Source: Flavobacterium sp. M31R6 (lineage in GTDB: Bacteria > Bacteroidota > Bacteroidia > Flavobacteriales > Flavobacteriaceae). From it: a stretch of 64,000 nt of DNA. The notes below the pieces were generated by a model that was not told the origin of the DNA, made no database searches, and saw nothing but the letters and a program-made list of their open reading frames with translations. Every line of letters begins with the position of its first letter. The first letter of the stretch is position 1. Below, piece by piece: positions 1-8,231 of the stretch. The stretch covers positions 4,216,001-4,280,000 of the forward strand of contig NZ_CP054141.1 of NCBI RefSeq assembly GCF_013284035.1, in the 5' to 3' direction. The position numbers and the translations under genes were made by a program.

Positions 1-866
1 TAAGCATAACTAACATTTTGTGCAATTCCTCCCGATGGCATCCAACGATTCGTTCTTCCAGGATAACCCAAAATCATCGCAAAATCATTTTCTTTTACTC
101 CGGTAATATTTATTGGCAAATGGTGTTTCGGCTGCAAAGGCACATTGTCTTTGGAATATTCGGCAGGATTTCCGTCTTTATCTGCATACACTCTGAACAT
201 TGAGAAATCGGCAGTATGACGTGGCCACTCCCAGTTATCAGTATCTCCACCAAATTTCCCAAGACTTTCAGTAGGTGTTCCTACCAAACGAACGTCTTTA
301 TAATCTTGGTAAACAAAATAGTAATATTCGTTTCCTTGAAAAAATGGACGAACGGATACTGTGTATTTTCCACCTTCATTATTTTCTTTTTCAATCAGTG
401 CAATTTCTTGTTGGATTACTTTATTGCGTTCTGTTTCGGTCATTTTATCATTTACTTTTGATAAAATTCTTTTGGAAACGTCATCCATACGAACAAAGAA
501 ACGCACGTACAATGATTTTGGTTTTAACTCCTCACTTCGGTTTTTAGCCCAAAATCCATTCTTTAAATAGTTTTGTTCTTCGGTAGAAAGTTCTGCAATG
601 GCATTGTATCCGCAGTGGTGATTGGTAAGTACCAAACCTTCTTTTGAAACAATCTCGGCCGTACAACCTCCGTTGAATTGAACTACAGCATCTTTCAAAC
701 TATGATGATTGATACTATAAATTTCTTCGGCTGTCAATTGCAAGCCCATTTTTTCCATATCTCTATGGTTCAGTCTTTCGATAAACATCAAAAACCACAT
801 TCCTTCATCGGCTCTCACTGGAAAAGCCATTAGGCACATGGTCAAGAATAATACAATTTTTTTCAT
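1..866 (-). CDS. S46 family serine dipeptidyl peptidase, C-terminus cut by window edge
   Basis: Secreted or periplasmic S46 peptidase (DPP7/DPP11 type), which removes dipeptides from the N-terminus of oligopeptides during peptide catabolism. The first 288 residues are visible. A signal peptide spans residues 1-19 and is followed by DEGMW, typical of mature S46 enzymes. The catalytic histidine block TNHHCGYNAI lies at residues 81-90. The catalytic Asp and Ser should lie beyond the window. The ATG at 864-866 is the only start giving a proper signal peptide. It sits downstream of obg but behind a terminator, so it is probably transcribed on its own. DPP7 versus DPP11 specificity cannot be decided from this fragment. 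Confidence 0.9.
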   Translation of the reverse strand, partial: MKKIVLFLTMCLMAFPVRADEGMWFLMFIERLNHRDMEKMGLQLTAEEIYSINHHSLKDAVVQFNGGCTAEIVSKEGLVLTNHHCGYNAIAELSTEEQNYLKNGFWAKNRSEELKPKSLYVRFFVRMDDVSKRILSKVNDKMTETERNKVIQQEIALIEKENNEGGKYTVSVRPFFQGNEYYYFVYQDYKDVRLVGTPTESLGKFGGDTDNWEWPRHTADFSMFRVYADKDGNPAEYSKDNVPLQPKHHLPINITGVKENDFAMILGYPGRTNRWMPSGGIAQNVSYA

Positions 867-989
867 TTGGGTATATTTTATTTTAGCGGCACGAATATAA
901 TCATTTTAATAACCATATTAAAGTTTTACTACTTTAAACACAATCAAATACTTTCCAATTAACCCAATTTTAAGAATTGTTCAAAACAA

Positions 990-1026
990 AAAAAAGGCAC
1001 TCTATTGCTAGAATACCTTTTTCTTT
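990..1026 (-). terminator. Terminator after obg
   Basis: Hairpin AAAGGtAttCTA/TAGagTgCCTTT at 993-1020 with T-runs on both strands. It lies 23 bases past the obg stop and separates obg from the peptidase gene. Confidence 0.7.
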
Positions 1027-1042
1027 TTAATCATAATGCCTT

Positions 1043-2044
1043 TTAGTCATTCAACATCTTCCATAATTTGTCTTTCAATTCAGTCAAACCTTGTTGGGCT
1101 ACCGACGAAATAAACATATAAGGAATGTCTTTGAAAGCAACGTCTAATTCTGTTTTCAATTCTGCTTTTAATTCATCATCGAGCATATCGCATTTTGAAA
1201 TCACCAATAAACGTTCTTTGTCCAACATTTCTGGATTGTATTTGGTCAATTCATTTACCAGAATGTCATATTCCGCCTTAATATCTGGCGTATCAACTGG
1301 AACTAAAAACAATAAAGTCGAATTACGCTCAATATGACGCAAGAAATAGTGACCTAATCCTTTTCCTTCGGCAGCACCTTCTATAATTCCAGGAATATCG
1401 GCAATTACAAAAGATTGAAAATCTCTGTACGCTACAATTCCAAGATTTGGTTTCAGTGTTGTAAATGGGTAATCTGCAATTTTTGGTTTTGCAGAAGTCA
1501 ATACAGATAGTAATGTTGATTTTCCTGCATTAGGAAAACCTACCAAACCTACATCGGCCAATACTTTAAGTTCCAAAATCACATCCATTTCTACACCTGG
1601 TAAACCTGGCTGTGAATATCTCGGCGTTTGATTCGTCGAACTTCTGAAGTGCCAGTTTCCTAATCCTCCTTTACCTCCTCGGGAAAGAATTTGCTTCTCT
1701 CCGTCTTCCGTAATTTCAAAAAGGGTTTCGCCTGTTTCTTTGTCTTTTACAACTGTCCCCAACGGAACTTCGATGTATTTATCCTCACCATCGGCACCTG
1801 TACTGCGATCTCCTCCTCCATCTCCACCGTGACCTGCTTTGATATGACGTGCAAATTTCAAGTGAAACAAAGTCCAAAGTCCTTTATTACCAACTAAATA
1901 AACGTGTCCGCCTCGTCCTCCATCACCACCATCTGGTCCACCTTTTTCAATAAATTTTTCTCTATGCAAATGCGTAGATCCTTTTCCTCCTTTTCCTGAA
2001 GAAACATAAATTTTTACGTAATCTACAAAATTCCCTTCTGTCAT
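1043..2044 (-). CDS. obg: GTPase Obg/CgtA
   Basis: Essential ribosome-associated GTPase acting in late 50S assembly and stress control. The glycine-rich Obg fold fills residues 1-158 (repeated GG motifs such as [11 protein letters not shown]). The G domain follows, with the P-loop GFPNAGKST at 169-177, G3 DIPGIIEGA and G4-like SKCD. The 333-residue length is normal for Bacteroidota, which lack the longer C-terminal extension. I chose the ATG at 2044 ([12 protein letters not shown]); an in-frame TTG three codons upstream is less likely. It follows the CNNM-type gene on the same strand by 78 bases. That gap contains the short tandem repeat TTTTAGA (2055-2082). Confidence 0.96.
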   Translation of the reverse strand: MTEGNFVDYVKIYVSSGKGGKGSTHLHREKFIEKGGPDGGDGGRGGHVYLVGNKGLWTLFHLKFARHIKAGHGGDGGGDRSTGADGEDKYIEVPLGTVVKDKETGETLFEITEDGEKQILSRGGKGGLGNWHFRSSTNQTPRYSQPGLPGVEMDVILELKVLADVGLVGFPNAGKSTLLSVLTSAKPKIADYPFTTLKPNLGIVAYRDFQSFVIADIPGIIEGAAEGKGLGHYFLRHIERNSTLLFLVPVDTPDIKAEYDILVNELTKYNPEMLDKERLLVISKCDMLDDELKAELKTELDVAFKDIPYMFISSVAQQGLTELKDKLWKMLND

Positions 2045-2122
2045 TTTTCTCAATTTCAGATTTTAGATTTTAGATTTTAGATTGAAAAAAATCAAACTAC
2101 CATCGCCATCTGCCATCTATTT

Positions 2123-3403
2123 TTATTTCTGTTTTTGTAATGATTTAACCATTACTTTATCAATCTTCACGCCATCCATATCGATGACCTCTAACTCAAA
2201 TTTTTGCCAAATCAACTTTTCTCCTTCTTTTGGGATACGAGATAATTCGGTCATTATTAATCCACTTACTGTGGTCACTTCATAATCATTTATCAAATCA
2301 TCCAACTCGAAATACGTCAGAAAATCGTGTAGCGAATAATGCCCGTCTACCATCCACGTTCCGTCCTCTCTTTCGATTAACTGGAAATCGTCCTTATAAA
2401 AATCGGAAGCATTACCAACCAGTGCTTCAAGAATATCATTCAACGTAATTACCCCCTGAAAAACTCCATATTCATCTGAAACCAATGCATAATGAATTCC
2501 TGTTTCCTTAAACTGCTCCAGTGCTTTGTATGCCGTGGTTTGTTCCATCATAAATGGAGCGTCGGTCATTATTTCAGCCAAATTAAAACTTTCGTTTTCA
2601 AAATGGGCGAAGATATTTTTCAAATTTACAACTCCCACAATATCATCGTGATTTTCCCCATAAACAGGATAAATGGAATGCAATTCTTTTAGCATAAATT
2701 CCTTTACCTTATTTTTATCAGCGTGTAAAGGCAAGAGCATAACCGATTTTCTGTGCGTCATCAACGAATTGATTTTTCGGTCTCCAATGTGAAAAACGCG
2801 CTCTACTATATCTTGTTCTATTTCCTGAACCTCACCAACTTCAGTACCTTCTTTGATGATGGCTTTTATTTCTTCCTCAGTTACTTTTCCGTCGGCTGTA
2901 GGTTTTATTTGCAACACATCCAATAAAAATTCTGTCGAAGTAGTAAGCAACCATATAAAAGGTGCGGTAATTACAGAAACAATTTTCATAGGCCATGCCA
3001 CTGCTTTGGCAATTCCTTCTGGATGGTTCAACCCAATTCGTTTTGGCAATAACTCTCCCAATACCAAAGAAAAGAACGTCAATATTACAACAACAATTCC
3101 AACCGCAATTGATCGTGCAAACGGAATCAATACATGAAATCCTTTTACAAATACCTCCATATCCGCGGTGATTTTATCTCCACTGTAAATACCGGTAAGT
3201 ATTCCAATCAATGTTATTCCTATTTGTACTGTTGACAAAAACTTATTTGGGGAATTGGCTAAATCCAAAGCTATTTGAGCACTTTTGTTACCCTTTTTTG
3301 CCGCGGTTTCCAATCTGTTTTTTCTGGCCGAAATCAATGCGATCTCTGACATAGAAAAAAATCCATTTAAGAGTATCAGAAAAAATATTATTACTATTTC
3401 CAA
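2123..3403 (-). CDS. CNNM/TlyC-type membrane protein with CBS pair
   Basis: Integral membrane protein of the hemolysin C/CorC family, often annotated as hemolysin but probably a divalent-cation (Mg/Co) transporter or its regulator. A DUF21 membrane domain covers about residues 1-195 and starts with the typical NGFFSMSEIALISARKNRLE. A CBS pair (about 205-330) and a CorC_HlyC domain (about 345-420) follow. The start is TTG at 3403: an in-frame TAA lies two codons upstream, and the next Met would remove half of the first membrane helix. It lies between adk and obg on the same strand. Confidence 0.9.
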   Translation of the reverse strand: MEIVIIFFLILLNGFFSMSEIALISARKNRLETAAKKGNKSAQIALDLANSPNKFLSTVQIGITLIGILTGIYSGDKITADMEVFVKGFHVLIPFARSIAVGIVVVILTFFSLVLGELLPKRIGLNHPEGIAKAVAWPMKIVSVITAPFIWLLTTSTEFLLDVLQIKPTADGKVTEEEIKAIIKEGTEVGEVQEIEQDIVERVFHIGDRKINSLMTHRKSVMLLPLHADKNKVKEFMLKELHSIYPVYGENHDDIVGVVNLKNIFAHFENESFNLAEIMTDAPFMMEQTTAYKALEQFKETGIHYALVSDEYGVFQGVITLNDILEALVGNASDFYKDDFQLIEREDGTWMVDGHYSLHDFLTYFELDDLINDYEVTTVSGLIMTELSRIPKEGEKLIWQKFELEVIDMDGVKIDKVMVKSLQKQK

Positions 3404-3466
3404 TGTTTAGATAATTCGTTTATACTTTTGATTCTTAGAACCTTGTTTTGTGTAATCTTATTTTAA

Positions 3467-3637
3467 TAGCCCAGATGGAAGTGAAAAGCTCACTGCTATA
3501 AAAAACTAATTTTTCTTGTTATAAAAGAGCGACCAACGGAAGCTCCTTTTATGACATAGAAAAATAGTTTTTTTATGGCTGTGACTTGAAACGTACAGCT
3601 GGACACGAGCAAAGCGAACTGGCGAAGCAGATGCTCC
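3467..3637 (-). repeat. Dispersed structured repeat, copy A (after adk)
   Basis: Read on the minus strand, the element starts in the adk stop codon (TAG fused to GAGCA), passes an AGCTGTACGTT box, then a long imperfect hairpin of about 36-base arms (3487-3577), and ends with CTTCCATCTGGGCTA. The same 5' box, GCTGTACGTT box and 3' CTTCCATC.GGGCTA box occur in copies B and D. Together they fill the adk to CNNM-gene gap. Confidence 0.7.
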
Positions 3638-4209
3638 TATAAATTATCGATAACAGCGGTAAGTCTTTCTGTAATTTCTTGAATAGATCCTATTCCATTT
3701 ACAGCGTGAAACTTATTTTGTGCTTTATAATACCCCATTAATGGAGCTGTTTTTTCGTTATATTCTTGGTAACGATTTCTGATTTTGTCTTCGTCCTGAT
3801 CGTCAACTCTTCCACTGGTTTTTCCTCTTTCCAATAATCTGGCCACTAAAACCTCATCATCGGCTTCAAGCGCGATCGTTGCTGCAACTTTTGAACCAAT
3901 TGTTGGCAAAAAAGCATCTAATGCTTCAGCTTGAGCAATAGTTCTTGGATAGCCATCGAATAAAATCCCGTTAGTGTCTAGGTGTTTGTTTACCTCATCA
4001 ATAAGCATTTTGGTAGTCAATTCGTCTGGAACCAAATCCCCGGCATCCATGTACACTCTTGCTTCTTTACCTAATGGAGTGTCGTTTTTCAAGTTGTAAC
4101 GAAAAACATCTCCAGTTGAAATGTGTGTTAATTTGTATTTTTCTTTTAAAAATTCTGCCTGAGTTCCTTTTCCTGCTCCTGGCTTTCCAAATAAAACTAT
4201 ATTGATCAT
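3637..4209 (-). CDS. adk: Adenylate kinase
   Basis: Converts AMP plus ATP into two ADP in the cytoplasm. P-loop GKPGAGKGT is at residues 8-16, FDGYPRT forms part of the AMP site, and ERGKTSGRVDDQDEDKIRNR contains the short LID with its catalytic arginines. The length of 190 residues matches the short-LID form. It follows hpt by 31 bases and is probably cotranscribed with it from the hpt promoter. Its TAG stop is also the first codon of dispersed repeat copy A. Confidence 0.97.
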   Translation of the reverse strand: MINIVLFGKPGAGKGTQAEFLKEKYKLTHISTGDVFRYNLKNDTPLGKEARVYMDAGDLVPDELTTKMLIDEVNKHLDTNGILFDGYPRTIAQAEALDAFLPTIGSKVAATIALEADDEVLVARLLERGKTSGRVDDQDEDKIRNRYQEYNEKTAPLMGYYKAQNKFHAVNGIGSIQEITERLTAVIDNL

Positions 4210-4240
4210 TCCTTTTTTATATATGATTTTTACTATTTTG

Positions 4241-4771
4241 TTATTCCTTTAATTGATATACTTCGGGTAAGTTTCTGCCAAGACCATCGTAATCTAAACC
4301 AAAACCAACGATAAATTTGTTGGGAATACGAATACCCACATAGTCAATTTTCAGGTCCTTTTTGAAAGCATCCGGTTTAAAAAACAGCGTTGCAATCTTA
4401 AAATGTTTTACATTTTGGCTTTTGAACAAATGTTTCAATTCTTCCAAAGTGTTTCCTGTATCAACAATATCTTCAATAACAATTACGGTACGTCCTGTTA
4501 AATCTTGGTTTAAACCGATTAATTGCTTAACCGATTCTGTAGAGGAAGTTCCTTCGTAAGAAGCTAATTTGATAAAAGATACTTCACAAGGTTTTTTGTA
4601 TAATTTTAAAAAATCGGAAACTACCATAAAAGAACCATTCAATACTCCAATAAAAATTGGTGTTTCGTCAAAAAAATCGTCTTCTATTTGCGCTACCATT
4701 TTTTCAATAGCAAAGTTTATCTCTTGGGCTGAAATAAACGGAACAAATTGTTTATCGTGTAGTTGTATCAC
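4241..4771 (-). CDS. hpt: Hypoxanthine phosphoribosyltransferase
   Basis: Purine salvage enzyme that makes IMP/GMP from hypoxanthine/guanine and PRPP. The PRPP-binding motif VIVIEDIVDTGNT is clear. I chose the GTG at 4769-4771, giving a 176-residue protein beginning IQLHDKQFVPFISAQEI, the usual N-terminus in flavobacteria. A longer in-frame reading from TTG at 4822 is rejected because the -7 promoter box TATCTTTG (4796-4803) lies inside it. adk follows 31 bases downstream. Confidence 0.93.
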   Translation of the reverse strand: MIQLHDKQFVPFISAQEINFAIEKMVAQIEDDFFDETPIFIGVLNGSFMVVSDFLKLYKKPCEVSFIKLASYEGTSSTESVKQLIGLNQDLTGRTVIVIEDIVDTGNTLEELKHLFKSQNVKHFKIATLFFKPDAFKKDLKIDYVGIRIPNKFIVGFGLDYDGLGRNLPEVYQLKE

Positions 4772-4795
4772 AGTTTTATATTTTAAAATATTTGG

Positions 4796-4803
4796 CAAAG
4801 ATA
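4796..4803 (-). promoter_or_regulatory. -7 box of the hpt promoter
   Basis: TATCTTTG on the minus strand, a full match to the Bacteroidota TAnnTTTG element, with a TTG element upstream in the palindrome at 4816-4829. The expected start of transcription is just before the GTG start, and this decides the hpt start codon. Confidence 0.75.
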
Positions 4804-4815
4804 GGGATTTCACTT

Positions 4816-4829
4816 TTGACAATTGTCAA
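4816..4829. promoter_or_regulatory. 14-bp palindrome between divergent genes
   Basis: Perfect palindrome TTGACAATTGTCAA between hpt (minus) and the helical-repeat protein gene (plus). It supplies a TTG element to both strands, so one site could serve both divergent promoters or be an operator for them. Confidence 0.55.
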
Positions 4830-4859
4830 TTGATTTGTACTTTTAAATCAAAAACAGAG

Positions 4860-5408
4860 ATGATGCTCACCGAATTCCAAAAAAACTTAGATTATGTAAC
4901 TGGACATCGAGCCAACAGACAAAAATATGCCAATGAAGTTCTGGATAATCGGGAACTTTTTTCGGAGTTGATTCAGTTGTGTTTTCAGACTTCAAACAAA
5001 AATGCATCCAAAGCCTTTTGGATTCTGGAATTTGTATGTTACCGAAAATTGGAATGGATTACAGCCCATTTGGATTTTTTTTGTTCCCAAATCAAGAACT
5101 TAAAAGACGAAAGTGCCATACGACCAGCGGCAAAAATTTGTCAGCTTTTAGTACTTTCTCATTACAAGAAAATGGAAATTATTCTTTCCGAAAAAAATTT
5201 AGAAGAAATCATAGAAAGCTCTTTTGACTGGTTGATAAATGATATCAAAGTAGCTTCCAAAGCCTATTCAATGCGAACTTTATACATTTTAGGACAACAT
5301 TATGACTGGATTCATCCCGAATTGAAAATTATAATTACCAAAGACTTCCCAAATCACAGTGCGGCTTATAAGGCTGTCGCCAAAGAAGTTTTGAAGAAAA
5401 TAAAATAG
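4860..5408 (+). CDS. Hypothetical alpha-helical repeat protein
   Basis: Protein of 182 residues with no signal peptide or membrane segment, so probably cytoplasmic. It looks wholly helical, with segments such as FSELIQLCFQ, ASKAFWILEFVC and AAKICQLLVLSHYKK, in the manner of HEAT-like repeats. Similar flavobacterial proteins are sometimes mislabelled adenylosuccinate lyase; no lyase signature is present here. The ATG at 4860 is followed by a second ATG and either could be used. A longer upstream reading overlaps the hpt coding region and is unlikely. Function unknown. Confidence 0.8.
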   Translation: MMLTEFQKNLDYVTGHRANRQKYANEVLDNRELFSELIQLCFQTSNKNASKAFWILEFVCYRKLEWITAHLDFFCSQIKNLKDESAIRPAAKICQLLVLSHYKKMEIILSEKNLEEIIESSFDWLINDIKVASKAYSMRTLYILGQHYDWIHPELKIIITKDFPNHSAAYKAVAKEVLKKIK

Positions 5409-5449
5409 CATTTTATACTACCAAAAATAGGCAAAATAAAAAATATCCG

Positions 5450-5457
5450 TATCTTTG
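5450..5457 (+). promoter_or_regulatory. -7 box of the toxin-antitoxin promoter
   Basis: TATCTTTG 16 bases before the antitoxin ATG. The short leader contains ACGTAC. No clear TTG element is visible upstream. Confidence 0.6.
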
Positions 5458-5473
5458 CAAAAACTATACGTAC

Positions 5474-5734
5474 ATGAATACTAAACTCACATTATCGTTA
5501 GAAAAAGATGTCATAGAAAAAGCTAAAATCTATGCCAAAGGAACTGGTAGAAGTTTATCGGAAATGGTAGAAAATTACTTTAAAAGTTTGGTTTCAAATT
5601 CAAATAATAATAAAAACGATGAAGATGAATTGGAGTCTAGGATAAAAAAAATCACTGGTATTGTAAGTTTACCTCCTGATTTTGATGAAAAAAAAGCTAT
5701 TCAAGAATATTTAGAAGAAAAATATTTAAAATGA
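5474..5734 (+). CDS. DUF6364-type antitoxin
   Basis: Small protein of 86 residues. Its N-terminus MNTKLTLSLEKDVIEKAKIY is the DUF6364/ribbon-helix-helix pattern found in antitoxins next to PIN toxins: a beta strand that would bind DNA, then helices. The C-terminal half is acidic and probably wraps the toxin. It overlaps the PIN gene by four bases (ATGA), so the two are translationally coupled. Autorepression through the leader before 5474 is likely by analogy with the family. Confidence 0.85.
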   Translation: MNTKLTLSLEKDVIEKAKIYAKGTGRSLSEMVENYFKSLVSNSNNNKNDEDELESRIKKITGIVSLPPDFDEKKAIQEYLEEKYLK

Positions 5735-6147
5735 AGCACGTTTTTTTAGATACCAATATTTTAATGGATATACTAGCAAACAGACAACCATTTTATAAAT
5801 CATCTTCAGAAATTTACAAACTTGGTCTGAGCAAGAAAGTCATCTATTATACCTCATCAAACACAATAGTTACATTACACTATTTATTGAAAAGATTTAT
5901 TGATGAAGATAAAATCAGAATGGCTTTGGACGAAATTACAGATGTAATTAATATTATTCCTGTTGATAAAAATATTATTAAAAAAAGCCTCAAATCCAGT
6001 CACAAAGATTTCGAAGACGCTATTCAGATTACCACAGCACAATCAATAAACACTATGGATTGTATTATAACTAGAGATTTGAAAGATTTTAAATTTTCAG
6101 AAATCAACGTATATACCCCAGATGAATTTTTAAATAAATTAACATAA
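5731..6147 (+). CDS. PIN-domain toxin (VapC-like ribonuclease)
   Basis: Predicted Mg-dependent RNase of 138 residues, the toxin partner of the preceding DUF6364 protein. Acidic residues of the PIN site are visible: D7 in VFLDTN, the SSHKDFEDAIQ motif, and the C-terminal IITRDLKDF. The length is normal for VapC-like toxins. The pair stands alone between a helical-repeat gene and purK, suggesting a small acquired module. The RNA target cannot be read from the sequence. Confidence 0.9.
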   Translation: MKHVFLDTNILMDILANRQPFYKSSSEIYKLGLSKKVIYYTSSNTIVTLHYLLKRFIDEDKIRMALDEITDVINIIPVDKNIIKKSLKSSHKDFEDAIQITTAQSINTMDCIITRDLKDFKFSEINVYTPDEFLNKLT

Positions 6148-6201
6148 ATGACACGAGCGAAGTGACTGCATTTGACCGTTAATAAACAATAAACAAAACA
6201 A

Positions 6202-7359
6202 ATGAATTATTTTTCATCCCCTTTTAAATTAGGCATACTCGGTGGCGGACAATTAGGCAAAATGCTATTGTTTGACACCCGTAAATTTGATATTCAAACG
6301 TATGTACTTGATCCTAGCGACGAAGCTCCTTGCAAAATTGCGTGTAATCATTTTTTTCAAGGCGACTTGATGGATTTTGAAACCGTTTACAATTTTGGAA
6401 AACAAGTAGATGTTTTGACTTTTGAGATTGAATTGGTAAATCTTGATGCTTTGGAAAAATTGGAAAACGAAGGCTTAAAAGTATATCCTTCGCCAAAAAC
6501 ACTGAAACTAATACAAAACAAAGGAATTCAGAAAGCGTTTTATAAAGAGAACAATATTCCAACGGCTCCTTTCAAACGTTATGCAACTTTAAAAGAATTG
6601 GTAGTGGATTTAGTGGATTCTAATATCCAACTTCCTTTTGTATGGAAGTGTACCGAATTTGGATATGACGGAAACGGCGTAAAAGTCATCAGAAAAGCTT
6701 CTGATTTAGAAAATTTACCAAATGTGGAATGTATTTCAGAAACGATGGTTCCTTTCAAAAATGAATTGGCCGTAATTGTATGCCGCAATCCTCAAGGAGA
6801 AATAAGAACCTATCCTGTGGTAGAAATGGAATTTCACCCCGAAGCCAATCAAGTAGAATATGTGATTTGCCCTGCCAGAATTGACGAAAAAGTAGCAGAC
6901 AAAGCAAGAGCAATTGCGCTGAATGTTTCTCAGCAATTCAATCATGTTGGTCTTTTGGCAGTTGAAATGTTCCAAACCGAAGACGATGAAATCTTGGTAA
7001 ACGAAGTGGCTCCTCGCCCACACAATTCAGGTCATTATTCGATTGAAGCGAGTTATACTTCACAATTTGAAAACCATTTGCGTGCCATTTTAGATTTGCC
7101 ATTAGGAAATACAGAGAGCAAAGTAGCCGGAATTATGGTCAATCTTTCTGGAGCAGAAGGTTTCTCTGGAGATGTCGTTTATGAAAATATAGAAAAAATA
7201 TTAGGATGGAATGGCGTTACACCACACATTTACGGCAAGAAACAAACCCGCCCTTTCAGAAAAATGGGACATGTAACAATTGTCAATGAAGACATCAATG
7301 AAGCAAGAAGAATTGCCGAGGACGTGAAAAATACGATAAGAGTAATTAGTACAAAATAA
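6202..7359 (+). CDS. purK: 5-(carboxyamino)imidazole ribonucleotide synthase
   Basis: ATP-grasp enzyme of de novo purine synthesis that carboxylates AIR to N5-CAIR. N-terminal GILGGGQLGKML is the family signature. The ATP-grasp core includes KCTEFGYDGNGVKV, and NEVAPRPHNSGHYSIEA near residue 268 is the metal-binding motif. The 385-residue length is normal. purE follows after 79 bases and takes its product. Confidence 0.97.
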   Translation: MNYFSSPFKLGILGGGQLGKMLLFDTRKFDIQTYVLDPSDEAPCKIACNHFFQGDLMDFETVYNFGKQVDVLTFEIELVNLDALEKLENEGLKVYPSPKTLKLIQNKGIQKAFYKENNIPTAPFKRYATLKELVVDLVDSNIQLPFVWKCTEFGYDGNGVKVIRKASDLENLPNVECISETMVPFKNELAVIVCRNPQGEIRTYPVVEMEFHPEANQVEYVICPARIDEKVADKARAIALNVSQQFNHVGLLAVEMFQTEDDEILVNEVAPRPHNSGHYSIEASYTSQFENHLRAILDLPLGNTESKVAGIMVNLSGAEGFSGDVVYENIEKILGWNGVTPHIYGKKQTRPFRKMGHVTIVNEDINEARRIAEDVKNTIRVISTK

Positions 7360-7362
7360 TCA

Positions 7363-7421
7363 AACACAGATTTCACAGATTACTACAGATTGAATTTGTG
7401 TAAATCTGTGAAATCTGTGTT
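7363..7421. repeat. Long inverted repeat between purK and purE
   Basis: Two perfect 19-base arms (AACACAGATTTCACAGATT at 7363-7381 and its complement at 7403-7421) enclose a 21-base loop. It forms a strong hairpin directly before purE. It has no T-tail right after the stem on the plus strand (an A-run follows), so it is more likely a dispersed palindrome or processing/attenuation structure than a terminator. Confidence 0.85.
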
Positions 7422-7438
7422 AAAAAAAAAAAAACATA

Positions 7439-7924
7439 ATGAGCAAAGTTGCCATAATAATGGGAAGCATTTCGGATATGCCGGTAATGCAGGATGCCAT
7501 AGACATTTTAAAAGGATTTGATATAGCGGTAGAAGTCGATATTGTATCGGCACACAGAACCCCTGAAAAGTTATTTGATTTCAGCAAAAATGCCCACACT
7601 CGTGGCATTTCGGTGATTATTGCCGGAGCTGGAGGCGCTGCTCATTTACCTGGAATGGTGGCTTCTATGTCTCCGTTACCTGTGATTGGGGTTCCTGTAA
7701 AATCTAGCAACTCTATTGATGGTTGGGACAGTGTTTTGTCCATTTTACAAATGCCAGGCGGTGTTCCTGTTGCCACTGTTGCTTTAAACGGAGCAAAAAA
7801 TGCCGGAATCCTCGCCGCACAAATCATAGGAAGTGCTGATAAAATTGTTTTGGACAAAATCATCACCTATAAAGAAGGACTGAAAGAAGCCGTTTATAAA
7901 TCTTCTGAAAACTTGAATAAATAA
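7439..7924 (+). CDS. purE: N5-CAIR mutase
   Basis: Class I PurE converts N5-CAIR to CAIR, the step after PurK. Motifs MGSISDMPVM (residues 8-17), SAHRTPE and AGAGGAAHLPGMVA form the nucleotide and carboxylate sites. The 161-residue length is normal for the octameric enzyme. It lies downstream of purK across the 59-base inverted repeat and ends in a clear terminator. Confidence 0.97.
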   Translation: MSKVAIIMGSISDMPVMQDAIDILKGFDIAVEVDIVSAHRTPEKLFDFSKNAHTRGISVIIAGAGGAAHLPGMVASMSPLPVIGVPVKSSNSIDGWDSVLSILQMPGGVPVATVALNGAKNAGILAAQIIGSADKIVLDKIITYKEGLKEAVYKSSENLNK

Positions 7925-7953
7925 AAAAAGCTCCTGAAAAAGGAGCTTTTTTG
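7924..7953. terminator. Terminator after purE
   Basis: Stem AAAAAAGCTCC/GGAGCTTTTTT with a short loop, starting at the purE stop. A-run and T-run on the two sides make it usable from both strands. Confidence 0.85.
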
Positions 7954-8231
7954 GTATTGTAAAATCTAAACTTGGGGGAATTTAGTTTTATCAATAAATG
8001 TGTGTGGTATTTAATGATATAAATTTCTTTGTGATTTGGGACAAAAAGAGCTTATAAATTCGACTGAATTAATTCATGCGTTAATTAATTTCTCGACAAA
8101 AGTACATAAATAATCGACAAAATACATGCTTGTCGAAAATTTTAACATATTTTTCTTGTCTTTTGTTTTCAAAAGATAAAAATGCAACCCCATAATAACC
8201 ACTTGTTTGAAACAAAATAGAATATAGAATT
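7954..8231. other. Intergenic region with TCGACAAAA repeats
   Basis: No gene seen. TCGACAAAA occurs at 8093-8101 and 8114-8122, and TTGTCGA in inverted sense at 8130-8136. On the minus strand TACTTTTG (8104 to 8097) is a -7-type box. A transcript from there would run about 140 bases and end at the bidirectional terminator at 7953-7924, so a small RNA is possible. Confidence 0.35.

Noticed and set aside
2055..2090. TTTTAGA tandem repeats as regulatory site of obg
   Set aside because: Short low-complexity repeats of this kind occur in other gaps too (e.g. 18930-18965) and no symmetry suggests binding.
4569..4862. Long N-terminal extension of the helical-repeat protein
   Set aside because: It would lie inside hpt on the opposite strand and crosses both promoters.
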